Assembly (NCBI GenBank): GCA_964398035.1
Contig: CAYNLI010000047.1
Span: forward strand, 1-19,392
Direction: 5' to 3'
Source of the DNA: Saonia sp964398035
GTDB taxonomy: Bacteria; Bacteroidota; Bacteroidia; Flavobacteriales; Flavobacteriaceae
DNA: 19,392 nucleotides
The position numbers and the translations under genes were made by a program. Below are positions 1 through 8,857 of the stretch, piece by piece. The notes under the pieces were generated by a model. The model was not told the origin of the DNA. It made no database searches and saw only the letters and a list, made by a program, of their open reading frames with translations. Numbering within the stretch: the first letter of the stretch is position 1; each line of letters starts with the position of its first letter.

Positions 1-39
1 TTTAATCTGTTGATTTTCAATAGATTGTATTTTTGTCAT
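1..39 (-). CDS. Start of an unidentified gene (partial, runs off the left edge)
   Basis: An ATG at 39 on the minus strand opens a frame of 13 codons (MTKIQSIENQQIK) that continues beyond the window. It starts 8 nt after the stop of the ThuA pseudogene and lies in the same direction, so it could be the next gene of that transcription unit. Too little is visible to name a family, and the start is supported only by position and by having no stop in frame. Confidence 0.3.
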   Translation of the reverse strand, partial: MTKIQSIENQQIK

Positions 40-47
40 GTACTAAA

Positions 48-506
48 CTAATCTATAGCTCCCAAGCCAGTAGCTGCCCAATAGATACCACCAAAGATAT
101 GCGTCATAAACCATTGATCCTCGTAGGTTCTTTGCAAGTGACCTAAAGTGGTATAAAAGGACCTTCCGCCATCAAATTTTTGGTGCCATGCTATGGGATG
201 ATAACTGCCCATTGCTGTTTTTCTTTCATCATTGCCCCAAGTCCTGTCCGGGTCATAAGTGGTTTCATCAATAGTAATTAAATCCTTGACATTGTTTGTT
301 AATGGTTCTCCATAAGAATACCATTCGTCTGTCCAAGTCCAATGGTCTGATAAATGCATGGTTGCAGGGAATGTTTTATCATGTCATCTATCTGGAGCCG
401 TAAAAATTAATACCTGAAACTGTTCCAGTGTCTGCGCCTGTAATGACTTTACATTAAAACATGTTAAAATAACAATAATTAAAATACTGATTTTTAAACC
501 CTTCAT
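48..506 (-). pseudogene. ThuA-domain protein, broken by internal deletion and a nonsense codon
   Basis: Translation from the ATG at 506 gives a signal-peptide-like start (MKGLKISILIIVILTCF...) followed by a ThuA opening, VLIFTAPDR. A UGA stop follows at 384-386 (codon 41). The frame stays open after it: HDKT runs directly into FPATMHLSDHWTWTDEWY and then the C-terminal half of a ThuA fold (TIDETTYDP, SYHPIAWHQKFDGGRSFYTTLGH, GGIYWAATG), ending at a stop at 48-50. Compared with the intact ThuA domain of the neighbouring gene, roughly 110 residues between the N-terminal strand and FPAT are missing, in frame. Family members commonly carry Trp where the UGA stands (PDRWHD), so a TGG to TGA change is likely. 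ThuA is a glutamine-amidotransferase-like fold seen in sugar-utilisation proteins. A purine-rich leader (GAAAGAGAG) and a candidate -7 box, TATATTTA (531-538), remain upstream. The 103-codon piece from the ATG at 359 could be annotated as a gene but lacks the N-terminal half of the fold. Confidence 0.85.
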
Positions 507-579
507 GTTAATCTCTCTTTCATTGTGTACTAAATATAGGAAATAGATGTTAGATTATAACCCTATCACAATGATGTAC

Positions 580-607
580 AAAAAAGGGTCAGCTTTCGCC
601 GACCCTT
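580..607 (-). terminator. Rho-independent terminator of the large lipoprotein gene
   Basis: Read on the minus strand, a 10-bp stem (AAGGGTCGGC paired with GCTGACCCTT, one G-U pair) closes a GAAA tetraloop and runs into six T residues. It lies 33 nt after the stop at 640 and separates this gene from the ThuA pseudogene transcription unit. Confidence 0.88.
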
Positions 608-639
608 CTCCTCTACTACTTAAATTTATTCTTTACTCA

Positions 640-3600
640 CTAATTAAATGTGGCATTCATCAAGGCTATTGTAACTGACTCTTCAGTTGTTCCTTGTTTT
701 TTATAACTGATATATAGTGTATGCTTACCACTGGTCTTAGCAAATAGAATCTGTATTGCACTATTCTGACCTGTTTGTGGTGTGTTAAGACTTCCTGTAC
801 CAATAACATTACCATCAACTGCATCCAAACGTACTTCAAAATCAAAACCGATTGCTGGTGGTGTTTGCCATCCAGCCACAAGGTTAACCATTTTTATTCC
901 TGTTAAATCAACATCCTTCATAGCAAACCAACCTGTTTTAGCATTAAGGAGCAGCAAATTCATTCCATTAAATGTCATTGCGTTAAAACCTTCCATTTCC
1001 ATAGCATCAGAAAATGAAACTGTATTGCTGGACATGGCTAGAGTCTGTACTCCTGTCAATGGTTTTATTGTATTCTCTCCATTATCCGTATAACTAGCAC
1101 TCAATACCATTGTTGAACCAGAATTACTTGCCTCTGGCACTATTTTTCCCGATAAAGGCAAAGATGCTTTCTTAGGTCTCTTATCTGCTAAAGAAAGAAT
1201 CCATGAAATTATCTGTGACTTCTCTTCTGTAGTAATATCTGGATGTGCAGGCATACTTACTTCTCCCCATACGCCGCCGCCACCTGTAGTGATTTTTTCT
1301 TGAAGGTGCCTAATATTGCTGTTTCTTCTTCCCTCTTGATACTTTGTAGAAACTTCCATATAAGATGGTCCTATAGATTTTTCACTCTCTTTATGACACG
1401 ATTTACAATCCATGCTCTGCGTTAACACTTTACCCGCTATGGTTGCAGATGCTCTTTGATGGCCTACATTGGACAAAGAAGCCTCATCCATACCTTCCAT
1501 ATAATCCACGGATACATAAATATTGGACTCATCAATACTTTCTGCACTTCCATCATCTGTTACAGTTACTTTGTACTCAACAGCTTGTCCCGGAATAAAG
1601 AAAGATTGATTGCCCCCAACAATATCTATAGTAACTTCTGGTCTTGTATTCCCTACAAAAACATCTATTACATCACTTGTAGCTGAAGCATTTTCAGTAT
1701 CCTTTACGGCAACAGAAATTTTATATTCACCATTATCATTATATGTATAAGCAACTTCAGGCACATTGGTTTCCGTTGTCTCTCCATTGCCAAAATCCCA
1801 AATATAACTAACGTCATTTCCTTCTAGGTCTTCCGCGGTTACTTTGGCATTAATAGCCATAGGCGATTTTCCCGAAGTAACATCTACTTCCAATCCTTCA
1901 ATTACAGGAGGTCTGTTCCCACCATTAAAATCAATATAACTTAATGCCGAATCATCATTTTTGGCAAACCAGCCACTACCGTATTCCAATAAGTAAATTC
2001 TACCATCTGGACCTACCTCCATGTCTATCAATGAATTAAGGTCAATATCAGCCGCAAAAGGCTCCATTTTATTAAAATCACCATTTGGATATAAGGTCAC
2101 TGCTTTCATCCAGCCACGAATCCAATCATAAATAATTACTTTTCCATTATAATACTCTGGTAGCCTAGCATCACTTTTAGGATACATATCTGTATAGTAT
2201 ACTGGTCCTGCCATAGCATTTCTACCACCTGTGGCCACCTGTGGGAAATCATTGGAAGCTGCATATGGATACCATATAAATGCCGATTGTGCAGGAGGTA
2301 ATTCTACCAACCCTGTATTGTTCCTAGAATTATTCATTGGCTTTTCTTGTTCAAAAAATTCTCCTCCTTCACCTGTTTCATAATTATATTCACGGTAAGG
2401 TAAATTATTGCCAATAAACAAAGGCCAACCGTAGTTTCCAGCCTCACGTGCCTGTCCTACTTCATCATAACCTCTTGGCCCACGGGTTGCTAAACTATCT
2501 GCTCCAGCATCTGGACCTACATCTCCCCAATATAAATTACTGTTCTTTTGATCTATAGAAATCCTATATGGGTTTCTATGCCCCATGGTATATATCTCTG
2601 ATCTAGTTTTCTTCATGCCCACTGGGAACAAGTTTCCTTCTGGAATATCATAAGTCCCATCTGCATTGACTTTTATACGAAGTATTTTTCCACGCAAGTC
2701 ATTGGTGTTACTAGAAGAACGACGAGCATCATATTGTTCATGCCCAGGCATGTCGTTTGTTGGCGAAAAACCATTGCTCACATATGTTTCACCTAGTTCA
2801 TTAAAAGGAGTTGAGTTATCACCTGTTGATAAGAACAAAAGACCATTAGGCCCAAAAGCTATAGAACCTCCTGTATGACAACATATTTCTCTTTGACTCA
2901 CAACTTCAAGAATAACTTGCTCAGAATCCATTTCTAGAATATCATTAACAAACTTAAAACGGGACAAACGATTCACCCACTTGTCGCCTGCTGGCGCATA
3001 ATATAAATATATCCAATTATTAGTTGCAAAATCTGGGTCTTTTTGTAAGCCCATAAGACCTTCTTCTGCATTAACTCCTGGAGTATTCAATGTCTTATGA
3101 TACACATCTAAAAAACCTACTTGTGCCAATTCCTTTGTATCATGTTTATAAAGTACTATCTCACCTCTTCGTTGAGATATAAGCACATCACGGTTGGGCA
3201 ACACCGTCATTTCTGTGGGCTCATATAAACCTCCATAAGATAGCACAAGTTTTGTAAAACGGTTGGCATCTGGTGGAATCATTGATGTTGCTTTGGAATA
3301 ATCCAATTCCATATTCTCGCCAATGGCATATTGAATACCTCCTAGCAAATGCTTTAAATAATTCTCTTCAACATAACTTTCTTCTGTATGCCCCAATGCT
3401 GTGTAAAATGCTCTTCCTCCATCAAAATCATGGTACCAACTCATAGGGTGATAATCTCCATTTTCCCCACCTTCATACGTACTTTCATCAATGGTAAGAA
3501 TTACATTGACATCAGGGTTCAACTTTTTATAATTGTACATTTCATCTGCACGGTGCCAAATAGAATCTGTAAGGAAGCTTGTAGCTCCAAATCTATTGTC

Positions 3601-4047
3601 TTTTACTATAAAATCAGCTTCTGGTGTTCCCCGAGGGTGACTTTTGAACCAGCCTCCTGCTAATTTACCGTACCAGCCCCAAGAGTACTCTGTATCTGCT
3701 GCAGCATGCACACCAACATAACCACCACCAGATTGAATATATCTTTCAAAAGCAACTTCTTGCTTATAATCCAATACATCTCCTGTTGTGTTTAAAAATA
3801 TGACTGACGCATATTTCTTTAGATTTTCATCACTAAATGCATCAGCATTCATTGTAGTATCTACTTCAAAATTATTTTCCTCTCCCAATTTTTGAATAGC
3901 TGCAATACCATTGGGGATAGCTGCATGCTTATACCCCATTGTTTTAGAAAACACCAATACCCTAGCTTTGCCTTCCCTCTTCTTTTCACCGCATCCAACA
4001 ACTAATAGGCCCATAAGCACTATTGTTAACCAAAACGTGTTTTTCAT
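640..4047 (-). CDS. ThuA - PQQ sugar dehydrogenase - PKD - cytochrome c - CBM-like lipoprotein
   Basis: Predicted 1135-residue outer-membrane or periplasmic lipoprotein for carbohydrate oxidation. The start at 4047 is chosen over an upstream ATG at 4113 because it gives a lipoprotein signal (LLVVGC, Cys19) and sits below the promoter at 4089-4121. Domains in order: ThuA-like fold (about 28-243; GGGYVGVHAAADTEY, DGGRAFYTALGH); soluble glucose/sorbosone dehydrogenase-type PQQ beta-propeller (about 260-705; CCHTGGSIAFGPNGLLFLS with His391 in the position of the family's catalytic His, MGHRNPYRIS, YGWPLF); PKD domain (about 712-800; YIWDFGNGETTE, AYTYNDNGEY); a class I cytochrome c (about 865-955; CKSCH at 881-885, likely axial Met932 in SMPAHP); and a C-terminal CBM6-like beta-sandwich (about 965-1135). 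The cytochrome would take electrons from the PQQ site. This architecture is known in Bacteroidota. The substrate is not determinable here. Confidence 0.93.
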   Translation of the reverse strand: MKNTFWLTIVLMGLLVVGCGEKKREGKARVLVFSKTMGYKHAAIPNGIAAIQKLGEENNFEVDTTMNADAFSDENLKKYASVIFLNTTGDVLDYKQEVAFERYIQSGGGYVGVHAAADTEYSWGWYGKLAGGWFKSHPRGTPEADFIVKDNRFGATSFLTDSIWHRADEMYNYKKLNPDVNVILTIDESTYEGGENGDYHPMSWYHDFDGGRAFYTALGHTEESYVEENYLKHLLGGIQYAIGENMELDYSKATSMIPPDANRFTKLVLSYGGLYEPTEMTVLPNRDVLISQRRGEIVLYKHDTKELAQVGFLDVYHKTLNTPGVNAEEGLMGLQKDPDFATNNWIYLYYAPAGDKWVNRLSRFKFVNDILEMDSEQVILEVVSQREICCHTGGSIAFGPNGLLFLSTGDNSTPFNELGETYVSNGFSPTNDMPGHEQYDARRSSSNTNDLRGKILRIKVNADGTYDIPEGNLFPVGMKKTRSEIYTMGHRNPYRISIDQKNSNLYWGDVGPDAGADSLATRGPRGYDEVGQAREAGNYGWPLFIGNNLPYREYNYETGEGGEFFEQEKPMNNSRNNTGLVELPPAQSAFIWYPYAASNDFPQVATGGRNAMAGPVYYTDMYPKSDARLPEYYNGKVIIYDWIRGWMKAVTLYPNGDFNKMEPFAADIDLNSLIDMEVGPDGRIYLLEYGSGWFAKNDDSALSYIDFNGGNRPPVIEGLEVDVTSGKSPMAINAKVTAEDLEGNDVSYIWDFGNGETTETNVPEVAYTYNDNGEYKISVAVKDTENASATSDVIDVFVGNTRPEVTIDIVGGNQSFFIPGQAVEYKVTVTDDGSAESIDESNIYVSVDYMEGMDEASLSNVGHQRASATIAGKVLTQSMDCKSCHKESEKSIGPSYMEVSTKYQEGRRNSNIRHLQEKITTGGGGVWGEVSMPAHPDITTEEKSQIISWILSLADKRPKKASLPLSGKIVPEASNSGSTMVLSASYTDNGENTIKPLTGVQTLAMSSNTVSFSDAMEMEGFNAMTFNGMNLLLLNAKTGWFAMKDVDLTGIKMVNLVAGWQTPPAIGFDFEVRLDAVDGNVIGTGSLNTPQTGQNSAIQILFAKTSGKHTLYISYKKQGTTEESVTIALMNATFN

Positions 4048-4088
4048 GATTAAATCTTTATTTTTAGTTTGATTATTTATTAAGTCAA

Positions 4089-4121
4089 TAAATATAGCAA
4101 TAGTAAGGCTCATGAACCAAA
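4089..4121 (-). promoter_or_regulatory. Bacteroidota-type promoter for the large lipoprotein gene
   Basis: On the minus strand, TTTG (4118-4121) lies 21 nt before TATATTTA (4089-4096). This fits the flavobacterial -33 TTTG and -7 TAnnTTTG elements with only the last base differing. It predicts transcription from about 4083 and supports the start codon at 4047 rather than 4113, which would lie upstream of the transcript start. Confidence 0.55.
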
Positions 4122-4139
4122 TTACAGTTTCATAAAGAC

Positions 4140-4736
4140 ATGTTAAATAAAAGTGAAAAAATGAAAGAATTTCCTGAACTATATTTTAAAAATGATAATG
4201 AGTGGCGTCAATGGTTACATGAAAACCATGCTTCTTCCATAGGAGTATATGTTATTTTTTATAAGGTTGAACACCCTATAGATAGTATGAGATGGGAAGA
4301 AGCCGTACAAGTGGCCCTGTGTTATGGATGGATTGACAGTACTGTAAAAAGCCTAGGGAATGGAAAACGCAGGCAATATTTCTGCTCTAGAAAACCAAAA
4401 AGTGTTTGGAGTAAATTAAACAAAACATATATAAAAAGTTTAATCGCTAATGGGTTGATGCACCAAAGTGGATTGGAAAAAATTGTCCTTGCAAAAACGA
4501 ATGGCTCATGGACAGCTTTGGACGATGTAGAAAACGGGATTATTCCAAAAGATTTACAAGAAGCTTTTAATACCAATCCATCAGCTTTTAAAAACTACCG
4601 AGATTTTGCCCAAGGCTATCGTAAGAGTTATTTATACTGGCTTAATCAGGCTAAAAGAGAAGAAACTCGTTTAAAAAGAATTGCTGAAATTGTTAAGCTT
4701 TGTGAGCAAAATATAAAGTCTAGAGGCAACTGGTAA
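4140..4736 (+). CDS. YdeI/OmpD-associated family protein
   Basis: 198 residues matching the YdeI/OmdA-like family, linked in enterobacteria to protection against cationic peptides; its biochemical role is unclear. Recognisable features are the opening FPELYFKNDNEWRQWLHENH, the central WEEAVQVALCYGWIDSTVK, RKPKSVWSKLN, and the C-terminal helical region with FRDFAQGYRKSYLYWL-like content (residues about 150-170 here) and RIAEIVKLCEQN. There is no signal peptide or membrane segment, so it is predicted cytoplasmic. An alternative start at 4161 (MKEFPELYF) matches where homologues usually begin and may be the real one. The gene is divergent from the large lipoprotein gene and lies so close that their promoters must overlap. 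Confidence 0.82.
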   Translation: MLNKSEKMKEFPELYFKNDNEWRQWLHENHASSIGVYVIFYKVEHPIDSMRWEEAVQVALCYGWIDSTVKSLGNGKRRQYFCSRKPKSVWSKLNKTYIKSLIANGLMHQSGLEKIVLAKTNGSWTALDDVENGIIPKDLQEAFNTNPSAFKNYRDFAQGYRKSYLYWLNQAKREETRLKRIAEIVKLCEQNIKSRGNW

Positions 4737-4822
4737 TACTAAAAATATACTTAACAGAGCTTTAAGGTATGACATAGAAGATTTCTGTATCTTTAGGCGA
4801 CTAATTAATTGAACCAATACTG

Positions 4823-7800
4823 ATGAAAAAACTACTTTCCTTGGGAATGCTTTTTGCATTCTTATCCCTTTCTGCACAACAATTTAAAATGGACATGGTC
4901 CAAGACATGAAACCCCGTAATATTGGTCCAGCTGGTATGAGTGGTAGAGTCACTTCTATTGATGTGGTACATTCCAACCCAGATGTCATGTATGTAGGCA
5001 CAGCTTCTGGTGGCTTATGGAAATCTACTTCTGGCGGAATCACATGGAAGCCTGTTTTTGATAAGGAGGTCACGGCATCTATTGGAGCTGTTGCCATACA
5101 ACAATCCAATCCTTCTGTAATTTGGGTTGGTACTGGAGAAGGTAATCCTAGAAATAGCCTTAATGGTGGCTATGGTATATATAAGTCTTTAGATGGCGGG
5201 AAAAATTGGAAATCCATGGGGCTAGAAAAAACCAGACATATCCATAGAGTGGTCATTGATCCAACAAACCCAGATGTTGTTTATGTAGGTGCTATTGGTT
5301 CTCCATGGGGAGAACATGCAGAACGTGGTGTTTTTAAAACCACCAATGGTGGAGAAACTTGGGAAAAAGTACTTTTTGTCAATAACAAAACAGGTGTAGC
5401 CGATTTAGTTATGGATCCTACCAATCCCAATAAATTGATTGCCGCCATGTGGGAACACAAAAGAGATCCATGGTTTTTTAAATCTGGTGGTAAAGGCAGT
5501 GGGCTGTACATAACGCATGATGGTGGAAAGAACTGGAAAAAACTTTCAGATGAAGATGGTTTGCCCAAAGGAGACTTAGGAAGAATTGGCGTATCTATCA
5601 GTAAGAATAAACCCAACATTATCTATGCTTTGGTCGAGGCTAAAAAGAATGCCCTTTACAAGTCTGATGATGGTGGTTTTAAATGGAAAAAAATAAATGA
5701 TAAGGCACATATTGGTAATCGACCTTTTTATTATTCTGAAATCTTTGTAGATCCACAGAATGAAAACCGATTGTATTCTGTTTTTACATACATCAATGTA
5801 TCAGAAGATGGTGGAAACAGTTTTAAACAATTAATGCCAGCCTATGGTGTAGACAATGGGGTGCACCCTGACCATCATGCATGGTGGATACATCCAGACA
5901 ATGGTCAATTTATGATTGATGGAAATGATGGCGGATTGAATATTACGAAAGACGGCGGAAAAACATGGCGTTTTATTGGTAACATACCCGTAGCGCAATT
6001 TTATCACATTAATTATGACTATGAATATCCTTATAATGTATATGGCGGAATGCAAGATAACGGCTCTTGGAGAGGTCCAGCATACGTATGGCGTGCCCAA
6101 GGGATACGAAATAGTTATTGGCAAGAAATTGCTTTTGGTGATGGATTTGATGTAGTTCCAGATTTGGACAATTCACAGTATGGTTATGCCATGAGTCAAC
6201 AAGGATATGTTTCTCGTTATGATTGGAAAACCGGTAACAATTATACGGTACGCCCTACCCCACCAGATGCAAAAACAAAACTCAGGTTTAATTGGAATGC
6301 TGGTATTGGCCAAGATCCATTTGATAAAAGCACAGTATATTTTGGAAGTCAGTTTGTGCACAAAAGCACCAACAAAGGATTAACATGGGAGGTTATTTCT
6401 CCTGATTTGACCACTAACGACCCAGAAAAACAAAAACAAAGTGAAAGTGGCGGACTTACCATGGATGCTACAGGAGCAGAAAACCATTGTACTATTTTAG
6501 TGGTTGAACCTTCATCTGTTGAAAAAGACATGCTTTGGACAAGTTCAGATGATGGTCGTGTGCATTACACCCAAAATGGAGGTGCCAATTGGACAGAGGT
6601 GACCCAAAATATTAAAGGATTGCCCAAAGGCAGTTGGATTCCCCAAATAAAAGCTTCTAAAAAGAACAAAGGCGAAGCTTTATTGATTGCCAATGATTAT
6701 AGGCGTTTTAATTATACTCCTTATGCCTATAGAACAAAAGATTACGGAAAAACTTGGACAAGGATTGTAGACGCTAAAGACACCAAGAGTTATGCGCTTT
6801 CAATTATAGAAGATCCAGAAAATCCTAACCTAATGTTCTTAGGTACAGATGATGGTTTATATATATCATTTAATGCAGGAGAAGATTGGCAAAAATGGAC
6901 AGAAGGTTTTCCAACTGTTTCTGTTAAGGATTTAGCTATACATCCCAGAGAGAATGATTTAATAATAGGGACTTTTGGACGTGCGGCATGGGTACTGGAT
7001 GATATTCGCCCATTACGTGCTTTGGCAAGTGACAATTCCATATTAGGAAAAGAAATAGCACTATTTACTCCTCCTACGGCATACCAAGCAGCGTATCAAC
7101 AGCCTACAGGAAGCAGGTTTGGTGGCGATGCCCTTTATAATGGGGAAAATAAAAAAGCAGGGGCTATGCTTACCTATTATATAAAAGAAGTCCCTAAGAA
7201 AAAAGAAAAAGAGGACAAAGAAAATGAAGATTCGGACGATTCTGAAACTGAAGAAACAAAAGAGAAAGAGAAAACAAAAGACTCCATTTTATTTGAATTT
7301 TATAATGGCGAAAAATTAATTAGAACTTTAAAACAAAAAACGCCTAAAAAACCTGGATTCCATAGAATGTACTGGAATATGGATGAAAAGGGACCTAATA
7401 GACCCGCTAGAAAAATCAATAAAAGTAAAAGAGAGCCTAGTGGTGTTGATGTTAAACCTGGGGTTTATACTGTAAAATTACTTTATGGAGATTTAGCGGA
7501 AGAGACTACCATAGAAGTAAAAAGTGACCCAAGGATTAAGGTATCAACAGCTTCTATCAATGAAGTATACGAAACTAGCAAAAAAATAGAAGCGTATACC
7601 CAAACAGCAGCAGATGCTGTAAAACAATTGGTAGAGAGTAAAAATGTGGCCAAAAAATATCAAAAAGAATTGAAGGAGCTTGACAAAAAGAAGTACAAAG
7701 AACAAATAAAAGCATCTAAGGACATGATAAAGGAGATAGATTCTGTTATTGCTTTCTATATAGGAAAAGAGGATAAACGCCAAGGCATTACCAGAAATCC

Positions 7801-8032
7801 AGAAATTACCGTTATGCAACGCATTGGCAACGCCAATTACTATACTGCGACTAGAAAAAATGGCATCACGGATACTGAAAAACAATTGATTCTATTCGCA
7901 GAAGAAGAACTAAAAAGTGTATTACAAAAAACCAACACCTTTTTTGCAGATAAATGGAAAGCTTATAGAGAAGCTATTAACCTATTGGATGTTTCCCCTT
8001 TTAAAGAAACAAAGACGTTTAATCTTGATTAA
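4823..8032 (+). CDS. Secreted VPS10/sortilin-like protein with BNR Asp-box repeats
   Basis: 1069 residues with a signal peptide (MKKLLSLGMLFAFLSLSAQ). The first about 725 residues form beta-propeller modules marked by eleven Asp-box motifs (S/T-x-D/N-G-G-x-x-W), at about residues 68, 122, 173, 231, 281, 327, 375, 515, 583, 638 and 682. Several are exact (SLDGGKNWK, THDGGKNWK, TKDGGKTWR) and others degenerate (STNKGLTWE, TKDYGKTWT, SFNAGEDWQ). A transitional segment ending at about 790 is followed by a strongly charged Lys/Glu/Asp insert (about 790-820), a beta-rich segment (about 822-900) and a Lys-rich helical, probably coiled-coil, tail (about 910-1060). Such proteins are often annotated as glycosyl hydrolases because Asp boxes occur in sialidases, but sialidase catalytic residues are not evident, so an enzymatic role is not claimed. 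A -7-like box TATCTTTA (4788-4795) lies 27 nt before the start. Confidence 0.9.
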   Translation: MKKLLSLGMLFAFLSLSAQQFKMDMVQDMKPRNIGPAGMSGRVTSIDVVHSNPDVMYVGTASGGLWKSTSGGITWKPVFDKEVTASIGAVAIQQSNPSVIWVGTGEGNPRNSLNGGYGIYKSLDGGKNWKSMGLEKTRHIHRVVIDPTNPDVVYVGAIGSPWGEHAERGVFKTTNGGETWEKVLFVNNKTGVADLVMDPTNPNKLIAAMWEHKRDPWFFKSGGKGSGLYITHDGGKNWKKLSDEDGLPKGDLGRIGVSISKNKPNIIYALVEAKKNALYKSDDGGFKWKKINDKAHIGNRPFYYSEIFVDPQNENRLYSVFTYINVSEDGGNSFKQLMPAYGVDNGVHPDHHAWWIHPDNGQFMIDGNDGGLNITKDGGKTWRFIGNIPVAQFYHINYDYEYPYNVYGGMQDNGSWRGPAYVWRAQGIRNSYWQEIAFGDGFDVVPDLDNSQYGYAMSQQGYVSRYDWKTGNNYTVRPTPPDAKTKLRFNWNAGIGQDPFDKSTVYFGSQFVHKSTNKGLTWEVISPDLTTNDPEKQKQSESGGLTMDATGAENHCTILVVEPSSVEKDMLWTSSDDGRVHYTQNGGANWTEVTQNIKGLPKGSWIPQIKASKKNKGEALLIANDYRRFNYTPYAYRTKDYGKTWTRIVDAKDTKSYALSIIEDPENPNLMFLGTDDGLYISFNAGEDWQKWTEGFPTVSVKDLAIHPRENDLIIGTFGRAAWVLDDIRPLRALASDNSILGKEIALFTPPTAYQAAYQQPTGSRFGGDALYNGENKKAGAMLTYYIKEVPKKKEKEDKENEDSDDSETEETKEKEKTKDSILFEFYNGEKLIRTLKQKTPKKPGFHRMYWNMDEKGPNRPARKINKSKREPSGVDVKPGVYTVKLLYGDLAEETTIEVKSDPRIKVSTASINEVYETSKKIEAYTQTAADAVKQLVESKNVAKKYQKELKELDKKKYKEQIKASKDMIKEIDSVIAFYIGKEDKRQGITRNPEITVMQRIGNANYYTATRKNGITDTEKQLILFAEEELKSVLQKTNTFFADKWKAYREAINLLDVSPFKETKTFNLD

Positions 8033-8087
8033 AAAAATACAATTATTAATTCTGTAACTTTATGGCCAACTAAAATTTTAAATAAAA

Positions 8088-8723
8088 ATGAAAAAAATAA
8101 AATTACTTGTATTGGGATTGGTTCTTATCACTTCATATAATTGTAAAGAAGCTAAGAAAGAGACAAAAAAGGCAAGTGAAGAAACAGAACAAGTAGAAAT
8201 GTACAGTATTGTAGAAGATTCTACTGCTATAAGTTTCATTGCCTATAAAACCTCTGAAAAGAAACCGGTTGGTGGAAAATTCACAAAAGTGAATTTAAAA
8301 AATTCTAATTCGGCAAGTTCTTCTATTGATGCCTTAAATGGTTTGGAATTTTCTATTCCAGTAAGCAGTCTTTTTACAAATGATGCTACTGGTACAAGAG
8401 ATCCTAAAATTTTAGAATTCTTTTTTGGTGTTATGGACAATACAGAACTTATATCTGGCACCTTCGCATTTGATGAAAACAAAAAATGCACTGTAGATTT
8501 AAAATTAAATGGAGTTTCTGCTAGTCTACCATTGGATTATGAAGTAGTAGATAACAACCATATAACTTTTAAAGGAACTTTGAACTTAGAAAACTGGAAT
8601 GCATTGGATGCACTTGTTTCATTGAACAAAGCTTGTGGAATTCTACATACAGGAGGTGATGGAGTAAGTAAAACATGGAATGATGTTGCCATAGAAGCGT
8701 CAGTTTATCTAGAAAAAAAATAG
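8088..8723 (+). CDS. YceI-like lipoprotein
   Basis: 211 residues. The N-terminus has a hydrophobic segment ending in SYNC (Cys19) and then a Lys/Glu-rich linker, which fits a lipoprotein, although Asn before the Cys is an atypical lipobox residue. From about residue 40 the sequence resembles the YceI beta-barrel family, which binds isoprenoid or other amphiphilic ligands: a substrate-like opening (DSTAISFIAYKTSEKKPVGG), the core LEFSIPVSSLFTNDATGTRD, ISGTFAFDENKKCTVDLKLNG, and the final strand WNDVAIEASVYL. The gene begins 55 nt after the VPS10-like gene and ends at a strong terminator, so it may be co-transcribed or use its own -7-like box TAACTTTA (8055-8062). Ligand unknown. Confidence 0.8.
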   Translation: MKKIKLLVLGLVLITSYNCKEAKKETKKASEETEQVEMYSIVEDSTAISFIAYKTSEKKPVGGKFTKVNLKNSNSASSSIDALNGLEFSIPVSSLFTNDATGTRDPKILEFFFGVMDNTELISGTFAFDENKKCTVDLKLNGVSASLPLDYEVVDNNHITFKGTLNLENWNALDALVSLNKACGILHTGGDGVSKTWNDVAIEASVYLEKK

Positions 8724-8745
8724 ATTTATAAATAAAATTTCTGAT

Positions 8746-8778
8746 TTAAAAAGCTGCTTGTGACAAGCAGCTTTTTAA
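8746..8778 (+). terminator. Strong rho-independent terminator after the YceI-like gene
   Basis: A perfect stem with arms 8746-8760 and 8764-8778 (core AAGCTGCTTG paired with CAAGCAGCTT) closes a TGA triloop, with five T residues at the 3' side (8772-8776). It begins 22 nt after the stop codon. The symmetric A and T tracts would also let it act on the other strand. Confidence 0.9.
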
Positions 8779-8828
8779 TTATTGAACCCAATGACAATCA
8801 TTAATAAGCAAAATATTGGATTTTGTTT

Positions 8829-8836
8829 TATTTTTG
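8829..8836 (+). promoter_or_regulatory. Candidate -7 box (TATTTTTG) for the LETM1-related gene
   Basis: An exact match to the Bacteroidota TAnnTTTG -7 consensus lies 21 nt before the start at 8858 and just after a strong terminator, where a new promoter is expected. No convincing -33 TTTG is seen at the usual spacing, so the call rests on one element. Confidence 0.45.
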
Positions 8837-8857
8837 AGCCTTATAAAACGATAACCC

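Noticed and set aside
384..386. UGA as a recoded Trp or selenocysteine codon in the ThuA gene
   Set aside because: Flavobacteria use the standard bacterial code and the gene also lacks about 110 internal residues, so decay explains both changes. No selenocysteine-type context is evident.
782..1093. Plus-strand frame of 103 codons inside the large lipoprotein gene
   Set aside because: It is antisense to a well-supported coding region with clear domains and has no domain signal of its own.
4048..4113. Upstream ATG at 4113 for the large lipoprotein
   Set aside because: It would bury the lipoprotein signal and lies upstream of the predicted transcription start near 4083.
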